Source: Dinochytrium kinnereticum
Lineage: Eukaryota > Chytridiomycota > Chytridiomycetes > Chytridiales > Chytridiaceae
Assembly (NCBI GenBank): GCA_027604005.1
Contig: JADGJT010000006.1
Span: forward strand, 1-64,000
Length of the DNA stretch: 64,000 nt
Reading direction: 5' to 3'
Shown: piece by piece, positions 11,001 to 23,000 of the stretch
Layout: every line of letters begins with the position of its first letter
Position numbering within the stretch: position 1 is the first letter of the stretch
Program-made: the position numbers and the translations under genes
Notes under the pieces: model-generated
What the model saw: only the letters and a program-made list of their open reading frames with translations
The model's database searches: none
Told to the model about the DNA's origin: nothing

Positions 11001-14000
11001 GCTCTGCTTACCTGGAAAAGCGTGGTTTGTCCTTTCGCTTCATCATGCTGTCTACGATGGGTGGAGTCTTGCCCTTCTTCTTCAGCAGTTCAACGCTGCC
11101 TTCTCTGGATCCACCCTTCAAGCTCTGCAGCAGGAACCCCCCGCGTTCAGAGAGACTGTGGCGTGGATGCGATCGTTGGATGCTTCAGATGCCGAGGTGT
11201 TTTGGTCAAAGTACCTTGATGGTGTTAAGCCGACTCTTCTGTCTTCACTCACCACATACGGAATCGAAGACGGGTCCCTCCAGAACGTTGAAGTGGAACG
11301 TCGAACCTCCTTCACAGTCTCTCAGTCAGAATCCGCATGCCGACGACTTGAAACGACTATGACGATCATGGGGCAAGCCGCCTGGTCCAAGATTTTGTTT
11401 GCCCTAAGCTCCGCGTCAGGGGTCACAGCAGAGTCTGTCGTGTTTGGAACAGTATGGTCGGGAAGAACTTACGTTGCTGGACCTTCTGGGGTCGAGCATG
11501 TCACTGGGCCTTGCTTTAACACCGTTCCTTGCTGCGTTCGAGTGGATGAGGAAGAAACGCTTGGAGACTTTTTGGGGAGGATTCATCAACGCCATTTGGA
11601 TGTGGCGCCGTTCCAGCATACACCTTTGAAAGATGTTCAGAGGATGTCGGCGAAGGAGGGGCGAGGGAAGTTGTTTGACACGATTCTGGTGTTCCAGAAG
11701 CTGCCGGAGCAGGATGAAGAGTCTTGCTGGAAGACTGTTCGCGATGTTGGAATTTCAAAGGTTTGTTTTTGTTTTTGTTTTGTTTTTTTTTTGCAGCAAG
11801 ACCATCTAAATGATATACATTGTAAGTTTTCGATCATGCTTGAGATCCTACCGGAATCCGGAGACGACGGTCACTTTGTTCTAAGGGCGACCGTCGACAA
11901 ACGAGTCATGACCACAGAGCACGCGAATGCAATCCTGGAGAATCTTGACATTCTCCTAAAATCTATGATCGAGAACCCAGTCTCCATTCCGCTACGGCTC
12001 CTCGCTGACTCCTCGTCTTTGCTCACCATCATGAAACCCCAGTCAACTGTACCGGAAATATCCCGCCAGCACCAGGATCAGGACTTTTCTGGAGTCTCCG
12101 CAGAGATGCGGCTGAGCACCGAGCGGTCTATCAAGGAGGCTATCATCGCCGTGGTAGACGTCGATGCCAGCGCGTTTGAAGAGGACCTCTCAATTTTCCA
12201 GATCGGGCTTGACTCGATTGGCGTGATTCGACTTGCATCCATCCTCCGCAGTCGATTTGGGATATCGCTATCGTTCCTCGACATCATGCAGAACCCGTCT
12301 GTGGGTGGTATGGTTGCGGTGTGGTGCGCTCGAGCCAAGTCGACTTCGGTGTCGAGCACGGAGAACGCTTCTGCAGTTGCCTCTGCGGCTGTTGAGAAGG
12401 TGAAGGTGGAGTTGAAGGAGTTTGCGGAGCGTGTGATGCCGTTCGTTCGTGAGACGGTTTTGGAGGGTCAGAGGGTGTCTGCTGTTTACCCTTGCACACC
12501 GACGCAGGCCGCTATGGTTGCTCAGACTTCGCGTGATCCTCTCTCCTACTTCAACTCCTTTGTGTACGAGCTCGAGTCATCCACTGACGTTGATAAGCTT
12601 AGGAAGTCTTGGGAGGAAGTCATTCGTGCAAATGATATTCTTCGGACCTGCTTCTTCCCTATCGATTCGGCTATGGATCCTTCAGGACGTCACGACTTTA
12701 TGCAGGTCGTTCTTGAAAATTCGGGTGTGAGGTGGACGGAGATCAGCGCTTCCTCATATCCTGAAGTTGAGGAACTTCTCGAGAGGACCTTCCAAGAGCA
12801 TGTTTCGACCATGGCGAAGCTCGAGTCTCCTCCTTTGTCTTTTGTGATCGCAAAGGTTACAAGCTCCAATCAAGTCCTGCTTGCGCTTAACATCCATCAC
12901 GCGTTATATGATGGCTGGTCTCTTCGTCTCATCCTTGATGACGTCCTGCATGCTTATAAGGGTAAACCTTTACCTTCTCGTGTTAGGAACTACTCTTCGG
13001 CGGTCGCGACGATCCTCTCAAGCAACTCACCTGAGGGAGAGGAGGATCGCCGAGCTTTCTGGACAGGCCGCCTTCAATCCCAGGATGCTCCTAGCTTCCC
13101 GGACCTCTCCGGCACGTCCGAAGTTCTTTCAGGGAGGCATATGGAGGATAAAGTTCTCTCAATTTCGCTGAGCGAGGTTCAGAAGCGCTGCAGAGCAATG
13201 GGCGTTACTGCTCAGTCAGTCGCTCAGGCAAGCTGGGCGGTAGTTCTCAGGGCTTATGCTGATTCCGAGGATGTCGTGTTTGGACATGTTCTGTCTGGAC
13301 GAGCGCCGATGTCTGAGAGTCAGGAGGATTTGGAGCAGGTTGTTGGTCCTTGCTTGGTCACTGTTCCTTGCAAGGTTTCGGCAAAGGGAGGGATGCTGAA
13401 CAGGGAGGTGGTTGAGGCCCTGCATCAACAAAATATTGAGGTGCATTCTTTCCAGCATACTCCTCTTCGTGCAATTAGCAGGTGGTTGGGACTCCGGCCT
13501 GGATCTTCCTTGTTTGACACCATTTTCCTTTACCAAAAGCTCTCGTTGACGGTAAGACTTCTTTTTTTTTTAATTGCTCTACCGGTGAATATGCTAACTG
13601 TTGTTTACAGGACTCTTCAAATGAGACTCGTCTCTGGAAAGAGCTTGATGGTGTCAACGATGTCGAATATGCAGTCGCCGTGGAGTTCGAGCCAAGCCCA
13701 TTAAACGAGATCAGCATTCGCATCTCCGCCAAGAAGACCGTCCTCTCAAAAGCTCACACCGCTCTTCTGGTCCGTCAATTGGAGGCAGTCTTCGTCGACC
13801 TTTTGACAAGGCCAGATGAAGTTTCTGGCAACATCGCACATCGTCTCTCAAACAACATGATCTCAATTGCAAACAAGGATGCTCCACTTATCCCTGAACC
13901 CGCCGGCATCTCCTACATGCACAGCTGGGTTGAGAAGTTTGCCGAGATTCAAGGAGACTCATCTGCTCTTGAATTTGCTGGAAGAATTCTGGACAACGGT

Positions 14001-17000
14001 CTCTTGGACGACTTGGAGATTGTCAGCTACGCTCAGTTGAATGCTCTGGCAAACAAAATTGCTCATTACTTACTTGGGCTTGGCTTAAAGGTTGAGGATA
14101 AGGTGCCTGTCTGCGTTGATCGGTCGGTGGCTTTCTACGCGTCCATTCTTGGTGTCTCGAAGGCTGGTGGTGTTTATGTTCCGATTGAGCCAAACAACCC
14201 TCTCGAGCGAAAGTTGTTGATTGCAAGGGATGTGGAGGCGAAGGTTTTCCTTGTGTCTTCTAATGGCGCATCAACGACGGCTCTAAGGAGCGGTCTTTCA
14301 GAGGGAGTTCAGGTTGTTGACGTTGATTCCATTAAGGACATGAATCTCCCAGAAACGAATCCTCAAGTGGATATTCGCAAGGAAAATTTGGCCTACATCC
14401 TTTATACTTCAGGAACCACAGGAACTCCCAAAGGAGTCCTTATTGAGGTATATTTTGTTTGCTTTCCTTTTTGTGCTTTACTTTGTCCTTCTGCTTCTGT
14501 TTTTCTCATCTACTTTAATTTTTCAGCATGGCAATGTTGTTCAAAGTATGCTGGCATTCCAGCAGCTTATTCCTCTGGAGAAATCCTCTCGGTTCCTCCA
14601 ATTCGCGTCTTGCGCATTTGATGTCTCCATATTTGAGCTTTTCCTTTCTTGGAGCTTTGGCGCTTGTGTATGCGCAACGACCAAGGATAACCTGTTGAGA
14701 GACTTGGAGTTGGTTATCAGTTCCTTCCGTATCACGCATATCGATCTGACACCTAGTGTGGCAAGCTTGGTTCGCCGGGATAACCTTCCAAGTTTAAAGC
14801 TTCTTGTTAGCGGTGGTGAAGCAATTACTTCACAAGTTTTAAAAGAATGGGGCGATGGCTACTCTCTTGTCAATGCCTTTGGTCCTTCGGAGGTATGGGT
14901 GTTTCCGCGCCTTATATAGTCCTTTCGTTCTTGTTTACTTTCGAAGTCTGTCTTTTATTAACAATAATTCAAAGGTTACGATTGGATGCACGATGCTTGT
15001 TGGGGTGACCGCTAAAGCGAAGCCTGCCAATATTGGTAAGCCGTTCTCAAACGTATCCGCCTGGGTCATGTCGAGCGATGGTAAGCCAGTCTTAACTGGT
15101 GTTGCTGGGGAACTATGTGTCGGAGGATCTCTTGTTGGCAGAGGATATCTTAACCGCCCAGAGCAAACCGAACGCTCCTTCCAAACATTGTCAGGACATG
15201 GTCTTTCTTCGCCACAACCGATGTACAAGACAGGAGATTTGGCTAGACTTCTTGCTGATGGAACCATTGAGTATCTTGGGAGATCTGATGACCAAGTAAA
15301 GATTCGAGGTATGAGACTGCAGCTTGGAGAGATAAACATGGTAGCTGCTATGGGTCACGAGTCAGTCACCTCAGCTCATACTATTGTCTTGGAGAACAAG
15401 GTCGATACGTCTGCCTCTAAGCAGCTTGTCACTTTCATTGTCGTCCCGTCTCGACTTTCTACAGGTGCAGGCTCTGTCAAGGCAACCGCTGAAGACCTTG
15501 AGCTTTCTCGCTCTGTTCTCCGTCTATGCCGCGCTAAGCTTCCCCCGCATATGGTCCCGAGCCGCGTTATTGTGATCTCGTCAATACCCCTTGGTTTGAC
15601 TGGAAAGCTTGACACAGAATGGCTTTCAAAGATCTACTATGATGCTCTGGATCAAATCGAATTGCAGGCACCCGAGGATGATACAAAAGAAGCAGAATGG
15701 ACGAACGCGGAACTTCCTCTGCGAAAGGTTATCGCAGAAGTTGCACGCGTCCCAATGTCTGTTGTTGGAAGGGAGACGAGTATTTTCGAGCTTGGAATCG
15801 ATTCCTTGACGGCCACGCACCTTGCCCGAAAACTGCGCTTGATCGGCTTCGATGTTCAGATTTCGGAGCTTCTCATGCATCCTCGAATTGACGATCTGTT
15901 GTCTTTCGCCCTGAAGCGAGTGGATGCATCGGACTCAAAGATAAGCATCGGTCAGGAATCGGACTACTTTAAGGAATTTGCTGCCAAGATCTTTGCGTCG
16001 TTTGAAGGATCAGTAATATCCGCTGCCGATGTGGATAAGGTGTATCCGTGCACGCCGCTCCAGCAGGGCATGCTTTATCAATCACTTTCAACGAACGGTG
16101 TGGCCTATGCAAACCGGTTCCACCTGAGAATGAACTCCGACGTGAACTCTAAGAAGCTCGAGCAGGCTTGGCTGACAGTTATAGATAAGCATGAAGTCCT
16201 TAGAAGTCGGTTTGCCTCCACATCTGCAGACGAGTCTGTTGTTCAATTTGCGATGAAGAAAGGACTGTTCAACAAATGGAAGAACTGCAGTGTTAAAACG
16301 GACGAGGATTTGGATAAATCCCTTCAGGCATATGCGGATATGGCTACTCTTTTAGAGCCAGTAAAGCTTTGTCTCTTTGAATCCGTGGAGAGTTCCACTA
16401 AGCTCCTTGTGCTCGATATTCATCACGCTGTCTACGATGGATGGTCGCTACCAGCGATTCTTGAGGATGTTCGAAGAGCCTACTTTGACCTTCCCTTACC
16501 ATCTCGAAAACCATTTTCGCATATTCTTGAATACGTGACTTCAGTTGATATGAACGCAGCAAAACAGTTCTGGAAGAAGACAATGGATTCGTGCGTCCCA
16601 ACTTTGTTCCCAAACCTAACAGGTCTTCTTCCATTCGAGGAAGCCTCTGATCATGTGGCTGTCCACTCATTGAAGGCAAGTCAGAGGGAGGTTGAAGCCA
16701 AAGCAAAGGAGGCTGGGGTTACTGTTCAGACAATTCTTCTTAGCGTGTGGTCAAAGATTCTTTCGAACTACACGGGCGAGTTAGATGTCGTTTTTGGTCA
16801 GACTGTCTCCGGGCGAATGATTCCCATCGACGGGATTGACGACATCATTGGACCGTGCTTCAATACGATTCCTGTGCGCGTCAAGCTCTCTCCGGGTCAA
16901 TCCAACATTCAACTGGCAAAGTATGTGCAGCAGTCAACCATGGAAGGCATTCCATTCCAACATACCCCGCTTTCCTCGATCAACTCCTGGGCTGGCCTGC

Positions 17001-20000
17001 CAAACGGGCAGCCTCTGTTCAACACTCTCTTCCTTTACCAGAGGTCATCCGAAGAGTCAAAAGATCTGGCGAAGGTTCCTAATCTTTGGAGTTCTTCATC
17101 GCCAGCCGTTGCAGCACTTGATGTAAGCTTCTAATATTCTGCCTTTATTGGAATTGTTTCACCCTTCTATCGGTTTGTAACTTCACAATCTAATGACTAT
17201 GTTTAGTACCCTTTATGCGTGGAGATTGAAAGCAACGATAATGGAGTATTCAGCCTACTCATCGGTTGCAAAAGCAATCTCGTTCCTTCCGACTATGTGT
17301 CAGAGTTAGCTAAGCAGTTTGATGCCGAACTCTCAGCATTTATTGACGGTCTCGATCAGCCTGCCGCCAGCTTAGATATTGCCTTCGAAGATCATTTGAA
17401 TCTTTTTGCAATCAGCAATGAGACAGAGGAGTGCGAGTCTGGGTCTGCCATACTACACGAGCTTTTCGAACTCTCAGCAAAGCGTGCCCCCGATGCTATT
17501 GCCTTAGAATGGGTTGACAATATATCCCCCTCGGGTGAGGTGACATCAAGCTGCATTTCTTATGACGAGTTGAATCGGAGGGCCAATCGTCTCGCCCACG
17601 CCATTACTTCCCGACTTCATCCCACGTCGCCTTCTCCTGATACCCCAATTGTGATTCCGATTCATATCTCGAAATCTGTGGATGTTTATGTCGCTCTTCT
17701 GGCTATATTGAAGTCGGGATGTGCGTACTTACCTATTGATCCCCAGCTTCCCTTGGAGCGGAAAAAGTTCATGATCGAAGATGTTTCGGCTCCTATTATC
17801 CTGACCACAAGTGAATATGCGGATGACTTTAAGCCTCTTTGCGACGTGTTAGCCGTTGATGTAGCCGATAACTTCGCTGCTTTTCCAGATGGGAAGCTGG
17901 ACGTTGAAGTGTCGCCGAGACACCTCGCTTATATTTTGTCCACATCAGGCACAACTGGAACGCCAAAGGGAGTCATGATTGAAGTAAGCAATACTTTGTA
18001 ACTGTTACTAACAATTCTTAGCATGGCAGCATCACTCAGAGTGTGTCTTCATTTATCGAAAAATTCTCAACGACATTCAGTCCGGACGCAAAGTTCTTTC
18101 AACTGGCAAACATTGCATTCGATGTATCGCTCTATGAAATTTGGATCCCGTGGAGTCAAGGGAGATCAATCTGCAGTGCTCGGCCCGAACTAATTCTGTT
18201 TAATCTGGAAGGAGCAATCAGAGCCCTTCGCCTTAATGCAATCGGCCTCAGCCCTACACTTGCAGGCATGATTCGCAGAAGCGAGCTACCATCCGTTGAG
18301 TTGCTTTTGTGTGGGGGCGAAGCCTTAACGCAACGGGTTCTCAAAGAATGGGGTGGCAGCGATGGTCGACTCTGCAACTGCTACGGTCCCAGTGAATGTA
18401 CTGTCAATGCTCTTCTCAATGTTAGAATCGAAAGCAATGTCCACCCGTCAGTTATTGGCCGACGACAGAGAACCTGCTCGATCTATGTCATGAACGAGGA
18501 TTTTCAGCCAGTCTTAAAGGGATCCATCGGGGAGCTTTGCATTGGAGGTTCGCAAGTTGCCCGAGGATACTGGAAGAGGCCAGAACTTACCGAAACGAAA
18601 TTCAGAACTTTGACTGTTAGTGGGCATGATGATCGTGTTTTCCTCACCGGTGATCTGGTTCGCATGCTTCCAGATGGATCTATTAGCTTTATCGGTCGGA
18701 AAGACGACCAGGTTAAGCGAAACGGCTTGCGCATTGAGCTTGGGGAGATTAATGCTGTGCTTTCGAGAGCTCATCCGGATATAAGCGACGCTGTTTCTAT
18801 CGTCTGCAAGCATCCGAGCCAGCAAAGTGCTCAAATTGTGTCTTTTATCGCAATGTCTCCTATGCATCCCTTCAGTCAAACATTAGATATCTCCTTGACC
18901 CTGATAGGGCAAGACCCCAGGACGCAGGAACTGGAGAGGGCCATTGCTGAGGCTTCCCAGATATTGCCATCTTATATGGTTCCTTCTTTGATGTTTGTAG
19001 CATCACGGATTCCTGTGGGGCTTACCGGAAAGGCAGATCGGAAGACGTTAACATATTTGTATACAAGCCTAAGTGCAGAGGATATTATTTACCAAGAAGG
19101 CCCCGGTTCTCCAGACGCATGGACTGAGAATGACCTGCAGATTCGCAGGGCTCTAGCAAAAGTCGCTCAAATTTCAGAAGAACTTATATCTCGTGATGTT
19201 TCATTCTTCCAATTGGGTCTCGATTCAATCAGCGCTATCAGATTCTGTTCTGCCCTCAATCAGATCAACTTCGACGTTTCCGTGTCGGATATCATGAGGA
19301 ACCCGACCATCTCTAAACTTGGAAGTCACATTTCAAAGAAAAAGGCCAGTCATCCTGTCATGGATGTGTCTTTAGATCTGCAGCTTGAGGAGTACGAATT
19401 GAAAGTGCGCACTGCGATGGCAAGCTTGCAGAAGAATATCCTAGAGATTGAGGCTATCTACCCTTGCACGCCGCTTCAGGAAGGGATGATTGCAAAAACT
19501 TTGGCTTTGGGAGCTCCGATGTATATTAACAGCGTCCCATTCGTAATTGAGGAAGGTTGCAAGATGGACCAGCTCTTAGACGCATGGCGATCTGTTATCT
19601 CGAGTAATCAGATTCTTCGGACAAGCTTCTTCCCGCTGGATTCGTCGTTTGCGCAAGTTGTCCATACTCAGTCCTTCATCATAAGGAAGTCTGTGGATAC
19701 CTCCTTGAAAGCAGCTATCGAGTCGGCTGCGCGTGAAATAGATCTTTCTGACTGGAGACGACCGCCCCTCATACTGACGGAGGTTCGGATTCAAGATAAG
19801 AATTATCTTATCTTGACACTCCATCATGCTCTTTATGACGGCTTCAGCTTATCGATGATTCTGGATGACGTCGCAAAGACTTACGCAAACGAGCATGTCT
19901 CTAGACCTCAATTCCAGGAGCTCTCAAACCATATTACCTCTCGGTCGCAGAGTGAAAGCGAAAAATACTGGACAACTTTATTGAAAGATCACGTGGAGAG

Positions 20001-23000
20001 CGAGTTCCCAGTCCTATCTTTACCCACTGGCTCCTCCGAAAGCCTCTTTTCAGTAGAACTTAAAGCCAACACTTCACTTTCTGCCATTGAGGGTGCTTGT
20101 AGGGAGCTGGGGGTTACGATGCTTTCGGTATTCCAAGCAGCTTGGGGTTCTCTTCTCTCGTCTTATTATGGCGAAACTGATGTCATTTTTGGCAATATTG
20201 TATCTGGTCGAGCATGCCCCGTTCAGGGAGTAGAGAGTGTTATGGGGCCTGCGTTTAATACTATTCCCGTCCGATTCGATATGAGCCAATTTTCCAGCGG
20301 ATCCGACTTTTTGACTAAGGTACATCAGCAGAATGCGGATTCCATGGAGCACCAGTTTACTCCTTTGCGGTCCATCATAAGGTGGACAAATAAGGAGTCT
20401 TCTGGCGGCCGCCAGCTGTTTGATACCTTGCTATCGGTTCTAGGAGCGACTACGGATGCACCGTCTTCCTACCCATGGAAAGTTGTTGAGGATGGGGATC
20501 TTACAGGACTGGAGGTTTGTCCGTGTCTACAAGTTCTAGCCGCTAACATATTATTAGTACCCTGTTTCGATCGAAGTGCAGCCCGTATCTGGCGTAATCG
20601 TTCTCCGCGGTGCATGCCAAAGCTCATTGATGAACGAAAAGCACCTTAAACTGTTGTTGAAGCAGTTTGATCAGACAATTGAAGCTTTACTGTCAGACGC
20701 TAGCAAGCCTTTGAAGCTATTCTCAAAGATGTCGGATAGGGAACTATCAGTTTACCACGCAGTTCAAGAAAACTCCAAGAGAAAAAACCGTTCTTCGGAT
20801 GATAGCATGAACATATTCTGCCTACCTCGCGTCTCTTCAGAGTCATCAGACTTGCGTTTACCGTCTCGAAAATCATCAACGATTAAAAATGGTCTTTTCA
20901 GCAAAGTTATGAGTTGGCTCCGTCCAAAGTCGAAAATCGCTCAGCTGATGCACGAAGGAATCGAAATCTCAGATAGACGAACTCCGAATGGAATTGCTCT
21001 GGAGATTGTATCTGATTCAAAAGTCGATACCTGGACATACGCGAGATTGAATGCATTTGCGAATAAGTACGCGAGGCTTTTATTGTCCAAGGGAGTGAAA
21101 CTAGAGCAACTCGTGCCAGTTTGTATGGACCGAAGTGCCGTAACCTTCGCGGTCATCCTTGGAGTACTGAAAGCTGGTAGGTGTTATCTGCAACTGCGGA
21201 TTTCTTTCCTACTCCCTTAGTCGTGCATCACCTATATTATTTTTCTTGTTCTGACTTCATAATTTTCATTTGGTCTATTACGCACGACAGGCTGCACATA
21301 CGTTCCGATAGATCCCGAGGCTCCGTTAGAGCGCAAGCGGATGATTATCGATGATACCGAGGCGCCTCTAGTTGTTTGTTCTGAGGCCGTCTTCTCCACT
21401 CTTAACATTCCAGATTCAGAGAAATGGAGGTATATGCTGGCTGACTCGACCAACGTGCGGAAGGCCGTTATGGAGATGTCGCCGCAAAACCTTAACCTCC
21501 AACTGAGCCCGAATCATCTTGCATACGCGATTTACACAAGCGGTACAACGGGGATGCCCAAGGGATGCCTTCTGGAACACGGCAACGCGGTCTCGTCATT
21601 GCATTCTTTTGTGACGTTGTTCAAAGCGGACGCTTCTACGCGCTTTTTCCAGTTTGCTTCGATATCTTTCGACGTTTCGTTGGCGGAGCTTTTTATTCCG
21701 TGGTTTGTAGGCGGCACCGTCGTTATGACTCCGAGAGACGAAGCCTTAGCGGACCTAGAAGGAACTTTGGCGAGGCTGATGATAACCCATGTCACTTTCA
21801 CTCCAACTTTAGCTGCACTTGTTAGGCCCGATACGGTTCCAAGTCTCCGCAAAATCAGCTGCGGTGGAGAAAAACTAACGCAAGCTGTGATTGATTCGTG
21901 GGCCCCAACTGGCAAGCTCTTCAACGCGTATGGCCCTAGTGAGGTCACTATTGGAGTCTCGCTCCATCCCGTTTCCCCTATCAGTCGGCCCTCGACTCTT
22001 GGTAAAGTCTTCGAAAACGTGTCTGCCTTTGTTGCAAAGCCAGGGGTTGGGTCTTTGGAGATGCTACCCAAAGGCGCAGTCGGAGAGCTATGTCTTGGAG
22101 GGAGCCAAGTAGCTCGTGGATACCTAAACCGCCCAAGCCTCACTGATGCGAAATTCGTCAGCCTGTCATTCAGCAAGTCAATCCATGGATCCGACCGCAT
22201 CTACCGAACGGGGGACCTTGTTAGGATGCTAGAAGATGGAACAATCGATTTCCTCGGAAGATGCGATAAGCAAGTCAAAGTGAACGGCATCCGTATCGAG
22301 CTGGACGAGATTACCTCCGTTGTTGTGGGCTCGCATCCAACAATAAGGGACGCCACGGCAATCGTCGCCCGACTCGACGCACAGTCCCGTGACCAAATAG
22401 TCGTCTTTGTTGCTTTTCGCGGTGTTTCCAATGCTGCAGAGGTCGAAGACATTAAAAGCAGCATGGAACTTATTGCGAGCAATCAAGAGGCCCTTACGGA
22501 TGCTTTGAAGGCTTGCCGCGAGAAGCTCACCAGAGTAATGGTTCCTTCGTGGATTATCCCGTTGCAGAGTATTCCAAGGTCTTTAACCAATAAGGTGGAT
22601 GATAAAGCCCTCTCGCTCTTATTTGCCTCTATTGATCCTGCCTGGCAGCAAGCGTTATCTGAAGTGTATATCGACGCAGAGAAGAGTGCTCTTGAAGACT
22701 TTGCTGCTGCCGACTGGGAAGCGGCAGTGAAAACTGTTCGCAGTGTTTTGTCGAAGGCATCTGGAGTTCCAGGGGAGCAGATTCTTCTTACTTCTACAAT
22801 TTTCCACCTTGGACTGGACTCGATCTCTGCCGTTAAACTTTCCTCTGACTTCAAAGAAGCTGGGGTAAAGCTCGCGATATCCGAGATTCTTCGGCTCGAG
22901 ACTCTACAGCAAATCGCAGCCAAAGTTTGCAGAGATAAGCTTCTTTCCGAAACACCACGCCCTTGCATGCCCACTGAAGCTAAGCGGAAAATGTTGGAAG

